64,000 nucleotides of DNA from an uncultured Poribacteria bacterium (GTDB lineage Bacteria; Poribacteria; WGA-4E; WGA-3G), in assembly GCA_951828515.1 (NCBI GenBank), contig OX639992.1, positions 496,001 to 560,000 of the forward strand, read 5' to 3'. Below the pieces are notes generated by a model that worked only from the letters and a program-made list of their open reading frames with translations, ran no database searches and had not been told where the DNA came from. Shown here in pieces: positions 51,812 through 60,574 of the stretch; position 1 is the stretch's first letter; every line of letters starts with the position of its first letter. A program made the position numbers and the translations under genes.

Positions 51812-53047
51812 CTATTCTGCAAAGTCTCTGCCCTCCCGTTGTGCAGTCTCCCATTTTCGATGTGTTGCTAAGAGCTTAACCTCAAAAGGACGCATTCGTG
51901 TTACGAACGACCCATCAGACACAGCGGTCTTCTCGTCACCGTAGAGTTCTATAAACTCAGTGCCATTTAGGGCATCCAACCCAGTCACCTCTACTCCCAT
52001 GTGGGCATGTTCATCTTCATTGACGAGGACAATGAGCCAGTCCCGTCCTGTTCTCCGAGCCGTGATGCTCACGCCGCGCAACGAAGCGGGAATGGATATA
52101 TCGGTGCGTCCGTCATCAATCGCTTGCACTGTAACATACTGCTCAACGGGCGCTGTGAGAAAGTGTTGAAGTGCGGCGAGTTCGCTCGTTAAGGCGTAAA
52201 GCGATTTCCGAAACGCCTCTTTTCCGTCGGATTTGAGATAACTGGAGCCCCAATACATAATGCCTCTCGCCCCGTGTGTGATACAGGCATACGCCATCAG
52301 GCGTGACTCCGCAAAGGTGGGAAACGCGGTGATGTCGGTGTCTCCATCGTCCAAGTCGTTCCACGAAAACCCCTGAAGCACCATCCATACAGGTCTACCT
52401 TTGCCGATCTGTCTCCAACGGTCTGTTGAATCGGCAAGCCGGATAGCGGGACGCCCCTCCGCCCGAATCGGATAATCATCGCAACCGGTGATGTCTACAC
52501 AGTCAATGTACTGTCGAACAAATTTCAGGTCGCTGTCGCGCGCTTCATTTATCCAAATCTGTCGATTCTGTGAATCAATACTACGGATGAATTCAATGGC
52601 TTCGCGCATATTGGGCATAATCTCTGCCGCCTGTTCCTCAGAATACGCGATAGCGAGCGGTGTCTGCATCCACCATTCGCCTTTATTCGGGAACACCGCC
52701 AATTGGTCTTGTTTCCAGAGTCCACTATATGCGGTGAAGCTCCACACGACTTCATCTGGACCTTCCCACACAGCAAGGGCAGGATGCGTTGTAAGACTGC
52801 GGACATGTTCCTGAAATTCGGGCGTTGCCCCGGATCGAAGACCCAACGGCACCCATCCCATCATCGCGTGTGCATGTGCGCGATCAAGTGAATCTGTGTT
52901 ACCACATCGAATGAGATTGACCCCTGCTTCTGCCATATCTCTGAGTGCGTTATCGTCAGCAGGATGTTCATAAAACCCGATCGGAAAGAGTCGTCGTCCA
53001 TCCTGTGTGAGAAACCCGTCGCCGTGTCCATAGAGCATATCGTTCAT
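51812..53047 (-). CDS. glycoside hydrolase-like TIM-barrel protein
   Basis: 411 residues without a signal peptide. TIM-barrel-like strands with acidic residues at strand ends: LFPIGFYEHPAD, ALAVWEGPDEVVW (Glu and Asp-Glu), CVDITGCDDYPI, WMVLQGFSW and GIMYWGSSYLKSD. The C-terminal 100 residues form a beta-sandwich-like tail (ISIPASLRGVSITARRTGRD; VEVTGLDALNG). It resembles beta-galactosidase/GH42-type or putative glycoside hydrolases of uncultured bacteria. Catalytic residues are not certain. Operon with the isomerase. Confidence 0.65.
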   Translation of the reverse strand: MNDMLYGHGDGFLTQDGRRLFPIGFYEHPADDNALRDMAEAGVNLIRCGNTDSLDRAHAHAMMGWVPLGLRSGATPEFQEHVRSLTTHPALAVWEGPDEVVWSFTAYSGLWKQDQLAVFPNKGEWWMQTPLAIAYSEEQAAEIMPNMREAIEFIRSIDSQNRQIWINEARDSDLKFVRQYIDCVDITGCDDYPIRAEGRPAIRLADSTDRWRQIGKGRPVWMVLQGFSWNDLDDGDTDITAFPTFAESRLMAYACITHGARGIMYWGSSYLKSDGKEAFRKSLYALTSELAALQHFLTAPVEQYVTVQAIDDGRTDISIPASLRGVSITARRTGRDWLIVLVNEDEHAHMGVEVTGLDALNGTEFIELYGDEKTAVSDGSFVTRMRPFEVKLLATHRKWETAQREGRDFAE

Positions 53048-53264
53048 TGGGAACCTCCGTATTATTAGCCATCAGCCATCAGCAGTCAGCGATCAGTAGT
53101 TACGATTTACTGATGCGGGTGGAAGATAGGAAGGGTGGAAAACTGCTCTTTCCCTGTTTTTCATCGGTTTGGAAGTAATGTGTGGGCAGGCACAAGACCA
53201 AGAAACACCCAAGCAAAAACCCCCTACAATCGTTTTTCCAAATGGAATTACCGAAATATTTTAT
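53048..53264. other. intergenic stretch before the MITE pair
   Basis: A CAGCCATCAGCAGTCAGCGA-type run (53062-53100) and a partial GGGCAGGCACAAGACC copy (from about 53176). No gene. Confidence 0.5.
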
Positions 53265-53400
53265 TATAGTAAAACCCATAATTAAGTTTACACTCTGTAA
53301 TGCGGCGAGGTTAGGGGGAAACGCCCTATCAAAAACACCTCGCCAGCAATGTGGGTTTTGTGTTTTCAAGAGCGTGCAAGTATTTTCGGGCTTTACTATA
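53265..53400. mobile_element. MITE-like element, TATAGTAAA family, type B copy 2
   Basis: 136 bp, by eye identical to 19542-19677, over 33 kb away. Perfect identity suggests recent movement or conversion. Confidence 0.9.
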
Positions 53401-53478
53401 AAACGCATCAAACCTCGCCAGCGGAGGAAAGGAATCGCTGTTTTTTAAAATGTCAACATATTTTCGGGCTTTACTATA
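53401..53478. mobile_element. right-half MITE remnant fused to the previous copy
   Basis: After the TTTACTATA end of the previous element comes AAACGCATCAAACCTCGCCA, an interior different from type B, then ATTTTCGGGCTTTACTATA. It is a truncated member sharing the TATA junction. Confidence 0.7.
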
Positions 53479-53500
53479 ATATCCGTGTTGTGGGTAAGCC

Positions 53501-54880
53501 CTACGTTAGTAGGTGATTTTCCCACCATGCGACGTAATCCGCATCGCTTGTATCGTGTGAGAGTCCTCGTTTTTCCATGTCCTGCTTGAATCTTTCCGCC
53601 ATATTCTCGTCCCAATAAGTGGTGCCCTCTGAGGATTCAGGTATATCTCCCATGTCGCCTGTCTCCGCTATCCAAGTGTCGAGCTGGGCGGCGAGTTCGC
53701 TTCGCACGGTGTCATAGTCTGGATCGGTAGCGAGGTTATTAATTTCATAGGGATCCGCCTCCAGATTATACAACTCTTCCGTCGGACGCGTCTGTTTCAT
53801 GAAATGCTGTTGCGCGTGGGATAACTCACCGCTTTCGGACAACAGTGGCATCAAGCTCCAGAGTGGATACTGTTGTTTCTTATAGCCGTTGAATTGCATA
53901 TAGGGACGCTCAGGGTGATAATTGCGAATGAGTTTATAGTGGTGTGTCCGTATACACCGGATTCTATCATCCGTTCCGTCACATCGATCCCTCGCCGCGA
54001 AGATCGCGTCGCGCGATGTTGCGTCTGTTCCGAGGAAAACCTGCCCTTGCATAAAGTCAGGAATGTCAACGCCTGCAAGGGATAACGTTGTCGGTGCGAA
54101 ATCAACACCGCTGATGAGTTTATTGTCGATGGTGTTAGGTTCAACGTGTCCGTGCCAACGGACGATGAGTGGAATATGGATGCCACCGTCATAGAGGAAC
54201 TGCTTGCAACGGATATGCGCGCGTCCGTGGTCGCTCATAAAGAAGATGATGGTATTGTCTGAGAGTCCTTCGTCATCCAATCGCTCGAGAATTTGTCCGA
54301 CCTTTCTATCTAAAATCTGAATGCTTTCGAGGTAGAGTGCCCAATCCTTTCGGACAAGCGGATGATCGGGATAGTAGGGTGGCAATTCAACATCCTCAGG
54401 GGAAATAGGGCGTTCTGGATCCGGTTTGAAGACGCGATGTGTATCAGGGATATTAATCTGCGCGTAGAAGGGTTGCTCTTTAGCGCGTCCGCTCCAGTCG
54501 ATGCCATCAAAAGGTTGTTCTCGTTGGAAGTTGAAATCGGTCTTTCCTGGACGATCATAGGGTGGTCCTGGGCTGTTGCAAGTAAAATAGCCTGCTTCAC
54601 GGAAACAATCGGTGATGAGTTTCATATCCGCCCGCAACGGCTTATCACGATTGCTACGATGGTTGTGTGCATCAAAGTGTGTCTGATAGGTCCCTGTAAT
54701 CAGTGCGGAGCGGCTCGGTGAACAGACCGGGCATGTGACGAAAGTATTGGTATAACGGGTACCTTCCGACGCAAGCCGATCAATATTTGGTGTTGCGACG
54801 GCAGGTGTGCCGTAACAGCCGAGGTCTGGCGAGAGATCTTCACCATAAATCCAGAGGACATTCGGTTGTTCTGTAGACAT
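53501..54880 (-). CDS. sulfatase, N-sulfoglucosamine sulfohydrolase-like
   Basis: About 459 residues from MSTEQPNVLW (GAGG upstream; a GTG two codons earlier is less likely). Type I sulfatase: metal site NVLWIYGEDLSPDLGCYG, the formylglycine motif VCSPSRSALITGTYQ (Cys converted to formylglycine), GLSDNTIIFFMSDHGRAH with Asp-His metal ligands, and ELYNLEADPYEINNLA near the end. No signal peptide visible, so location is unclear. It probably removes sulfate from glycans, consistent with a sponge or algal glycan diet. The maturase is not in the window. Confidence 0.92.
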   Translation of the reverse strand: MSTEQPNVLWIYGEDLSPDLGCYGTPAVATPNIDRLASEGTRYTNTFVTCPVCSPSRSALITGTYQTHFDAHNHRSNRDKPLRADMKLITDCFREAGYFTCNSPGPPYDRPGKTDFNFQREQPFDGIDWSGRAKEQPFYAQINIPDTHRVFKPDPERPISPEDVELPPYYPDHPLVRKDWALYLESIQILDRKVGQILERLDDEGLSDNTIIFFMSDHGRAHIRCKQFLYDGGIHIPLIVRWHGHVEPNTIDNKLISGVDFAPTTLSLAGVDIPDFMQGQVFLGTDATSRDAIFAARDRCDGTDDRIRCIRTHHYKLIRNYHPERPYMQFNGYKKQQYPLWSLMPLLSESGELSHAQQHFMKQTRPTEELYNLEADPYEINNLATDPDYDTVRSELAAQLDTWIAETGDMGDIPESSEGTTYWDENMAERFKQDMEKRGLSHDTSDADYVAWWENHLLT

Positions 54881-54919
54881 AAGCACCTCACTTCAGAGAT
54901 TTCTACCCAAAAGCCCACA

Positions 54920-55381
54920 TTAGAATATTTTTAAAACTGCCATGAGAACGCCTATAGCGGTTAATCCAACGCCAATTGCCCATTTGATCGTTCCAATCCC
55001 GCTTTCAATTCTGTCAAGGCGACTTTCTACATTGTCAAGGCGGCTTTCTACACCGTCGAGGCGTTGTTCAACAGCCTTGACATCAGCCTTATCCGCTTTC
55101 TCGTCAAGCTTCGCCTCCAATGCTTTGACATCAGCCCTATCCGCTTTCTCGTCAAGCTTCGCCTCCAATGCTTTGACATCAGCCCTATCCGCTTTCTCGT
55201 CAAGCTTCGCCTCCAGTGCTTTGACATCAGCCCTATCCGCTTTCTCGTCAAGCTTCGCCTCCAGTGCTTTGACATCAGCCCTATCCGCTTTCTCGTCAAG
55301 CTTCGCCTCCAAGCGATCCAAGCGAATGGCGATCTGTTTCAAGTTATGGATAAGGAGTTCATTGAAGTTGTTATCAGCCAT
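54920..55381 (-). CDS. repeat coiled-coil protein with C-terminal membrane helix
   Basis: 153 residues from MADNNFNELLIHNLK (AAGGA upstream). Five tandem 16-residue units EAKLDEKADRADVKAL encoded by nearly identical 48-bp DNA repeats (about 55072-55312), then EQRLDGVESRLDNVESRLDR, and a final helix (WAIGVGLTAIGVLMAVLKIF). Hydrophobics at i, i+4 and i+7 predict a long coiled coil. It looks like CCDC90/DUF1640-type bacterial coiled-coil membrane proteins. The in-frame extension upstream of this ATG runs into the PhyH gene and is rejected. Confidence 0.75.
   Translation of the reverse strand: MADNNFNELLIHNLKQIAIRLDRLEAKLDEKADRADVKALEAKLDEKADRADVKALEAKLDEKADRADVKALEAKLDEKADRADVKALEAKLDEKADKADVKAVEQRLDGVESRLDNVESRLDRIESGIGTIKWAIGVGLTAIGVLMAVLKIF
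55072..55312. repeat. 48-bp coding tandem repeat, 5 units
   Basis: Unit begins (plus strand) TTTGACATCAGCCCTATCCG and differs among copies by single bases such as CAATG/CAGTG. It encodes the coiled-coil units; the count may vary between strains by slippage. Confidence 0.85.
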
Positions 55382-55400
55382 CGGTTTTTCCTTCGAGTTG

Positions 55401-56270
55401 CTATGATGTACCGTTAAGGTTGTCCACCACATAGCGATTACGGAATAGCGTTTGCCGAAGCGGCGGCATTTCAGCGAGGAGTTTTGGAGGCGGTTTGTAT
55501 ACCTTCGCGAAACCACTATCAACAGGACTATACAGGTTAAAAACGGCGATCCTGTCGTTTTCAGTATTCGTCCACTCCGTGGCACTATGGGTAAGTGCCT
55601 CTGTGAAAAAGAGCAAGGAACCTCCCGGACAGCCGTATGTCGCCCAAATATCGGAATCAGGGTCTTGGATATCTGATGGTGCCGTGTAAACCGATTTATG
55701 GCTACCTGTTACTAAAAGGGTGCCACCCTGTCCTTTCTTCACCTCGTTCAATTCCCACACAATACGGGTGTGCGGGCTGTAGCCTTTGCCGGGAAAGGCG
55801 TTGTAGTAGTGGACATCGCCGGGAAAACGGAGTAAACCGTTGCCGTTGTGGGGTCCAAACCGTCCCATACCGGGAGCACGATAGAAAAGACTCGCACTTT
55901 CAACGGCAAAACCGTAGCACTCTGGACTTGTTACAGCTGGATGTGCTGTGAATTCGTTGAGCAGTGAAACAACAAGAGGGTGGTCGATGAGTTTCTGCAG
56001 TGGACCTCCGACAGGACTCCGTTCATGCTCTGGAATAGATTCCGGATCGTGGTGTAGGCGGTAGCCGAAATCACGCATCTCTTTGAGTTCTGGTCCGGTA
56101 AATACCTCTGGTACCAAAAACCAACCGTGAGTATCGAATGCGTACCGCTGCTCCGGTGTTAATTCGGGGATAACTAAACCATCGGCGTTTTGGGTCGGAA
56201 ATTCATAAGTATCTGGTGGCAACAATGCACCGAGCCATGGTTGCTGATTTTTGTCCGTTTGCTTTTCCAT
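55401..56270 (-). CDS. PhyH-like protein with altered iron site
   Basis: 289 residues. PhyH-type N-terminus (ELTPEQRYAFDTHGWFLVPE) and double-stranded helix: GRFGPHNGNGLLRFPGD, RIVWELNEVKKGQGGTLLVT, GSHKSVY, FTEALTHSATEWT, NDRIAVFNLY. The place of the HxD iron motif seems to be HNG, lacking the carboxylate, while the distal His (THSATEW) and Arg (NDR) remain. HxG/HxA sites occur in Fe/2-oxoglutarate halogenases, but also in inactive relatives. Leader GAACCGCAAGGAAAAATTAA precedes ATG. Paralogue next door at 56354-57274. Confidence 0.82.
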   Translation of the reverse strand: MEKQTDKNQQPWLGALLPPDTYEFPTQNADGLVIPELTPEQRYAFDTHGWFLVPEVFTGPELKEMRDFGYRLHHDPESIPEHERSPVGGPLQKLIDHPLVVSLLNEFTAHPAVTSPECYGFAVESASLFYRAPGMGRFGPHNGNGLLRFPGDVHYYNAFPGKGYSPHTRIVWELNEVKKGQGGTLLVTGSHKSVYTAPSDIQDPDSDIWATYGCPGGSLLFFTEALTHSATEWTNTENDRIAVFNLYSPVDSGFAKVYKPPPKLLAEMPPLRQTLFRNRYVVDNLNGTS

Positions 56271-56353
56271 TTTTTAATTTTTCCTTGCGGTTCGGTCAGG
56301 TCAGTATAGATATTAACGTTCCTTGCCGCATCTCTAAAGAAAACTTGTGGGAG

Positions 56354-57274
56354 CTAAACGTCGGCGGGATAGGCGGAGGTTCGCTGGTTAAAATCTCCAT
56401 TCACAACGTTGCCGCCTGCATAAGCCTCCCGAAAAAGCGTTTGCCGTTTTGGGGGCATCGCTTCAAGGAGTTGGGGATGCGGCATCCAATTCGACCAGCG
56501 ACTCGCCACCGTATTGTATAAATTCGAGATGGAGACCCGCTCGACAGCATCAATTTGAACCTGCGTCTGTGTCATAGATTCTGTGAGAAGAAAAAGGGAA
56601 CCTGGTGGGCACTCGTAAGTCTCCCACAACGGCGAATCCGGATTCTGTGAGGCTTCTGGTATGGGGTATGCGGCTTTGTGGCTCCCCGTAATAAACCGAA
56701 TGTTATTTGTTTCAGCAGTGACCTCGGTTAACTCCCAGAAGGCACGCGTCAGCCCGCTCCAACCACGTCCCGGCACGCACCGATAGAGGTGAGAATCCCC
56801 GGGTAAGCGAAACAATCCATTTCCCTTGTGAAGGACCGACTGGATTTCAGTAGACCTCGAGGCGTTACCGTAGGATGCGGCTGTCTCTTCAAGTCGAAAC
56901 CCATAGCAATCTTCACTTGCCGCGGGTGGATATGCTAAAAACTCATTCAAGAATCCAACAACGACTGGATGGTCAGCGAGTTTTTGAAGTGGGCCGCCGA
57001 GTGCACAACGTTCCGGTTCCGGGATATGCTCTGGTACCTCGTGGAGACGCTGGCAGAAGTCGTGCATCTCTGCGATATCAGCGTCGGATAAAACACTCGG
57101 AATCAGGAGCCAGCCGTTTCGGTCAAAATCGTATTTTTGCTTCTGGGTTGGAACAACGACGGGTACACCGTCAGCGTTGGCACTCGTCAGCTCTTCAGGT
57201 TCGACTTCAACGGCACTCCCCAAGTTTTTATTAACAATAAAAGGTTTCCTCGTTGTGAGTTCTTTGTAAGTCAT
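56354..57274 (-). CDS. PhyH-like paralogue, further degenerate
   Basis: 306 residues, similar to the previous gene over most of its length (KYDFDRNGWLLIPSVL; CALGGPLQKLADHPVVVGFL; GNGLFRLPGDSHLYR; ITGSHKAAYPIPEASQNPDS). The proximal motif reads LHKGNG (again HxG) and the distal His is replaced: FLLTESMTQTQVQID where the paralogue has THS. With two ligands missing it probably does not bind iron in the usual way. Tandem duplication followed by divergence. Confidence 0.8.
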   Translation of the reverse strand: MTYKELTTRKPFIVNKNLGSAVEVEPEELTSANADGVPVVVPTQKQKYDFDRNGWLLIPSVLSDADIAEMHDFCQRLHEVPEHIPEPERCALGGPLQKLADHPVVVGFLNEFLAYPPAASEDCYGFRLEETAASYGNASRSTEIQSVLHKGNGLFRLPGDSHLYRCVPGRGWSGLTRAFWELTEVTAETNNIRFITGSHKAAYPIPEASQNPDSPLWETYECPPGSLFLLTESMTQTQVQIDAVERVSISNLYNTVASRWSNWMPHPQLLEAMPPKRQTLFREAYAGGNVVNGDFNQRTSAYPADV

Positions 57275-57372
57275 CAGAGTCTCCCTTTTAAATTAAAAAG
57301 CGTCTGAAACTGCATTCCCCAACCTTGGGATTGCAGCGGGTTGTTAAGTTTTCCAATCTCGATCAGAATTTA

Positions 57373-57981
57373 TCAACGGCTTTGCGCTTCTAACACGCGG
57401 AACATGTGGTGTGCATAACTCAAAGTTGAGATAAATACAAATACCAACGCGAGACAAAGCCCGTAAAATTCAATATTCCTCGGTAAACGAGACATTATCG
57501 GACGGAGCAAGTAAAGTAGGATAACAAGTGACAAAAAGAAACTGGTACATTTTCCCCAAAAGTTAGAACGGGTGATCATTTTCGCCTTATATGCTAAGAC
57601 AACATTACCAAGCACAATTAAGACATCACGGATAACAATCACCAGAAATGCCCACACTGGAAACCGTGAGTGGAATATAGCGAGGGCAAAGATTCCAGCG
57701 GAGAGCGCGAGCTTATCGGCAACTGGGTCTAAGATATAACCGAGTTCCGTGTGCTGCTTTAACCGTCGGGCAAAGAACCCATCTAACAGGTCTGTGATAA
57801 CAGCGACTGTCCCACAAGCAATCGCGACGACCCACTGGGCACGGTAAATGAAGAAGAAGATAAACGGGACCGTGAGGAGTCGTGAAACCGATAAGATATT
57901 GCTGACATAGAAGAAATCCCGGCGTGTAATCTGGATCGATCGGGTTTCAGTAAATTGGTGGATGGGAGCCTTTAGTGTCAT
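57373..57981 (-). CDS. CDP-alcohol phosphatidyltransferase, PgsA-like
   Basis: 202 residues. The family signature is complete: DLLDGFFARRLKQHTELGYI followed by LDPVADK, i.e. D-x2-DG-x2-AR-x8-G-x3-D-x3-D. About six hydrophobic helices. PgsA makes phosphatidylglycerophosphate from CDP-diacylglycerol and glycerol-3-phosphate; a cardiolipin or phosphatidylinositol-type synthase of the same fold is possible. The first 25 residues before the helix 1 region (YVSNILSVSRLLTVPFIFFF) are soluble. Confidence 0.88.
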   Translation of the reverse strand: MTLKAPIHQFTETRSIQITRRDFFYVSNILSVSRLLTVPFIFFFIYRAQWVVAIACGTVAVITDLLDGFFARRLKQHTELGYILDPVADKLALSAGIFALAIFHSRFPVWAFLVIVIRDVLIVLGNVVLAYKAKMITRSNFWGKCTSFFLSLVILLYLLRPIMSRLPRNIEFYGLCLALVFVFISTLSYAHHMFRVLEAQSR

Positions 57982-58076
57982 TATGTTATTGCATTGCAGA
58001 TAGGATTTTGTGCTGTAGGAACGAATGTTTCATTAGGGGAAGCCTGCCAATTTTGTCCAACACGATTGTGACATCC

Positions 58077-58745
58077 TTAATTGTTTTGCGCCGCCAATTG
58101 AAAGGCTATCCGCCGATTCTGGTCGGTCAGAATCTCGATTTCGCGCGTGAGGAGTTGTTCTAAGGGAATTGTCTCCAATAAGGTTTGTTTTTCTTCCAAG
58201 GAAATCCGCAGCCTTATGCCGACTTGGTAAGCAAGTTCCCTTGGATCATCCGGTTGTTCTTCAGGTGGACTCCAAGCAAAAATTAATCGACTGGATAACT
58301 TCTCGTACGATTTATACAATTCTTCAGTTTGGGTCGTGAGTAATTCCGATACGGATTCAATTTCTGTATCCAAATCATCTAACATCCGAACCCGCCCTGT
58401 AAGATAGGAGAGATGCTCCTGAACCTCCAGAATCTGAAAGCGGTACTCACCAGCTGTGATAATATTCATGCGGCCATCGTCTAAATCTTCAACTTGAAGG
58501 ATACGAGCGGCTGTACCGATTTCATGGGGTGTGGCAGCATCACCTACCTCTTTTCCTTCTTTGATAAGCACAACCCCAAATTCAGACTGATGTTCCAAGC
58601 AGAATTTAACCATCGTTCGGTAACGTGGTTCAAAGATATGTAGCGGTAAAAATCCACCGGGGAATAAGACCGTCTGTAAGGGAAAAATCGGAATTTGTCG
58701 TTCATAAGGCGTTTGACTTTTCGATGAGGTTGGGGCACTCCGCAT
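58077..58745 (-). CDS. LON substrate-binding domain protein
   Basis: 222 residues from MRSAPTSSKSQ (GAGGAG 8 nt upstream). Only the N-terminal LON/PUA-like domain is present: IPIFPLQTVLFPGGFLPLHIFEPRYRTMV, FGVVLIKEGKEVG, GTAARILQVEDLDDGRMNII, and a helical C-terminus. No AAA+ or protease part. Such stand-alone proteins (YcgM/PUB-like) are common; function not established. Confidence 0.88.
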   Translation of the reverse strand: MRSAPTSSKSQTPYERQIPIFPLQTVLFPGGFLPLHIFEPRYRTMVKFCLEHQSEFGVVLIKEGKEVGDAATPHEIGTAARILQVEDLDDGRMNIITAGEYRFQILEVQEHLSYLTGRVRMLDDLDTEIESVSELLTTQTEELYKSYEKLSSRLIFAWSPPEEQPDDPRELAYQVGIRLRISLEEKQTLLETIPLEQLLTREIEILTDQNRRIAFQLAAQNN

Positions 58746-58989
58746 GTGAACACTCCTCTTTGCACGATGCTCAATGTACAAGATGGATTTACTCTCGGTG
58801 CCGTAGAACACTATAAAGGATAGTCTGCAAAGAACCTATTTTGTTTATAGTGTATTAAACAGGTATCTGTTTTCAGACACAACTCTCTTTATATTTTTAC
58901 ACAAAATACCTGATTCGTCAAGAGTTTTTTATGGAGTCTGAACATTTATAGCGGATTCTACAATTAACGATATACTATGAATAAGGGAA

Positions 58990-59017
58990 ATCGGGAATCG
59001 GAGTTCCCTCCTACAGA
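58990..59017. repeat. GTCGGGAATCGGAGTTCCC family copy
   Basis: ATCGGGAATCGGAGTTCCC then TCCTACAGAG, the same unit as in the 48.2-kb tandem array, single here. The remainder of 58746-59049 has no gene. Confidence 0.75.
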
Positions 59018-59049
59018 GGATCCATGGGGACCGAACATCTAAAATTTTG

Positions 59050-59102
59050 GAAAACTGAATGGTTCTGCTGCCCTTACAGAGGGATTCAGTTTTCGTTTTT
59101 TT
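59050..59102 (+). terminator. hairpin with T-run upstream of transposase
   Basis: GAAAACTGAAT (59050-59060) pairs with ATTCAGTTTTC (59084-59094), followed by GTTTTTTT. It would stop incoming plus-strand transcripts before the transposase gene. Its left arm and loop (AAAACTGAATGGTTCTG, CTGCCCTTAC) are repeated directly after the transposase (60397-60431). Confidence 0.6.
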
Positions 59103-59139
59103 GCTGTATTTTTTCACAGATGTTAATATCTTCAGAAAA

Positions 59140-59179
59140 GCAGAAGTCGCGTGACGTTTCACGCGACTTCTGCTATACT
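59140..59179 (+). promoter_or_regulatory. 15-bp perfect palindrome abutting -10 of transposase promoter
   Basis: GCAGAAGTCGCGTGA (59140-59154) and TCACGCGACTTCTGC (59159-59173) with a CGTT loop. TATACT (59174-59179) follows at once, and GTGACG 17 bp before it could be the -35 inside the palindrome. The ATG is 35 bp on, after GAGGTG. Confidence 0.6.
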
Positions 59180-59213
59180 TCACCTTAAAACCAACCTATT
59201 TTTGAGGTGAATC

Positions 59214-60392
59214 ATGACAAGAAACCACTCTTGCCACTTACTTGATATGTTAGCAGAAGTCCCAGAACCTCGCAAGAAAAAAGGTCTCCGGTATCCTTTG
59301 AAGGCAATGCTCGGTGTGTTGGTCGTCGGGCTGCTGTGTGGTCATAAAGGTTATACCTGCATAGCGACGTGGCTCCGAAGACAGCCAGCAGTGGCAGAAG
59401 CTTTAGGGTTCAGACGTAGAGAAAAGCCTTGCGGTAGCACGTTTCATAATCTCTTGAAGGCCCTTGATGTCGTCAAGTTAGAACAGGTCTTGACGAAGTG
59501 GGTGATGACGAAGCGTCAAAGATACCCGTTTTTCGAGACGCGTCTGACGGGCGTTGCGATAGATGGAAAAAGTTTGCGTGGTACCGACTCCGAAGAGTCC
59601 CGCAGGCTCCATCTACTTGCTGCGGTATCTCACGAGTTAGGCATCCCCCTGGCAGAATGTGCTGTCGGTGAAAAAACCAATGAAATCCCGGTTGCCTCCC
59701 AACTCCTGAAACACTTTGATGTCGCCGGGACAGTCATCACAACCGATGCCCTTCTGACGCAGCGGGCGTTTTGTAAGGATATTCTCGCCGCGAATGCCGA
59801 TTACGCCCTCCCCGTCAAAGCGAATCAGAAGCACTTGTTTGAGGATATCCGAGACCTCTTTGAACCTCTCTCGGAGACAGACCCCCCGGAAGTAGATGCC
59901 CGGCGGTTTGAAAACCTCCACATCCAGGCAGAGGCACATCTTGACAGGCACACCGACGTGGAAACCGCACATGGGTTTATCACCACGCGAACCCTGAGAA
60001 GTAGCACCTTGTTGACCCCCGATGCCGATTGGCCAGGACTCGCACAGGTCTACGAATACCACATCGAGCGACGGCACATCCAGACGGCAGAAATTACACA
60101 CCAGACGCAGTTTGGCATCACAAGTCTGCCTCCCGAGAAGGCTTCGGCTGAAGACTTACTCAAACTTCGGCGAGAGCATTGGACGATAGAAAACAAACTC
60201 CATTGGGTCCGAGATGTCATCTTCGATGAAGACGCTTCACAGGCACGAACCGGCAGCATTCCACACGTCATGGCGGCGTTGCGAAACACCGCCATTTCCG
60301 TCCTACGATTCGCAGGATGCACAAAAATCTCGCAAACACTACGAGAGTTCGCTGACACACCTAAACTCGCAGTTAACCTTATTCATGGATAA
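59214..60392 (+). CDS. ISAs1 family transposase
   Basis: 392 residues, full length. N-terminal LLDMLAEVPEPRKKKGLRYP and CGHKGYTCIATWL are typical of ISAs1/H-repeat-associated transposases. DDE core: GVAIDGKSLRGT, TDALLTQRAFCKDI, and the Glu in REHWTIENKLHWVRDVIFDE. The frame is intact, so the element may be active. Confidence 0.93.
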   Translation: MTRNHSCHLLDMLAEVPEPRKKKGLRYPLKAMLGVLVVGLLCGHKGYTCIATWLRRQPAVAEALGFRRREKPCGSTFHNLLKALDVVKLEQVLTKWVMTKRQRYPFFETRLTGVAIDGKSLRGTDSEESRRLHLLAAVSHELGIPLAECAVGEKTNEIPVASQLLKHFDVAGTVITTDALLTQRAFCKDILAANADYALPVKANQKHLFEDIRDLFEPLSETDPPEVDARRFENLHIQAEAHLDRHTDVETAHGFITTRTLRSSTLLTPDADWPGLAQVYEYHIERRHIQTAEITHQTQFGITSLPPEKASAEDLLKLRREHWTIENKLHWVRDVIFDEDASQARTGSIPHVMAALRNTAISVLRFAGCTKISQTLREFADTPKLAVNLIHG

Positions 60393-60574
60393 CTCTTAAA
60401 ACTGAATCGCTCTGGCTGCCCTTACCGAAGGGCTTGACATTTAGGAGACTTTCCGTTATAATTGACCTAAGCAATTTTATCATCGCTTATGCGGTAAATT
60501 AGCGGATTTAACTCAAATAGATATTTGTGTATGCCTTGTGCAGGCGACGGATATCAAAATGATTGGAGAACGTC

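Larger units (their letters stand above)
59051..60431 (+). mobile_element. ISAs1-type insertion sequence, boundaries tentative
   Basis: The transposase gene is flanked by imperfect direct repeats AAAACTGAATNGNTCTG plus GCTGCCCTTACNGANGGG at 59051-59083 and 60398-60431. I cannot see ordinary terminal inverted repeats, so the true ends are unsure. Confidence 0.5.

Noticed and set aside
54942-55406. 154-codon plus-strand repeat frame (SALSAFSSSFAS)
   Set aside because: Antisense of the 48-bp coding repeat; the minus strand gives a sensible coiled coil with a start signal.
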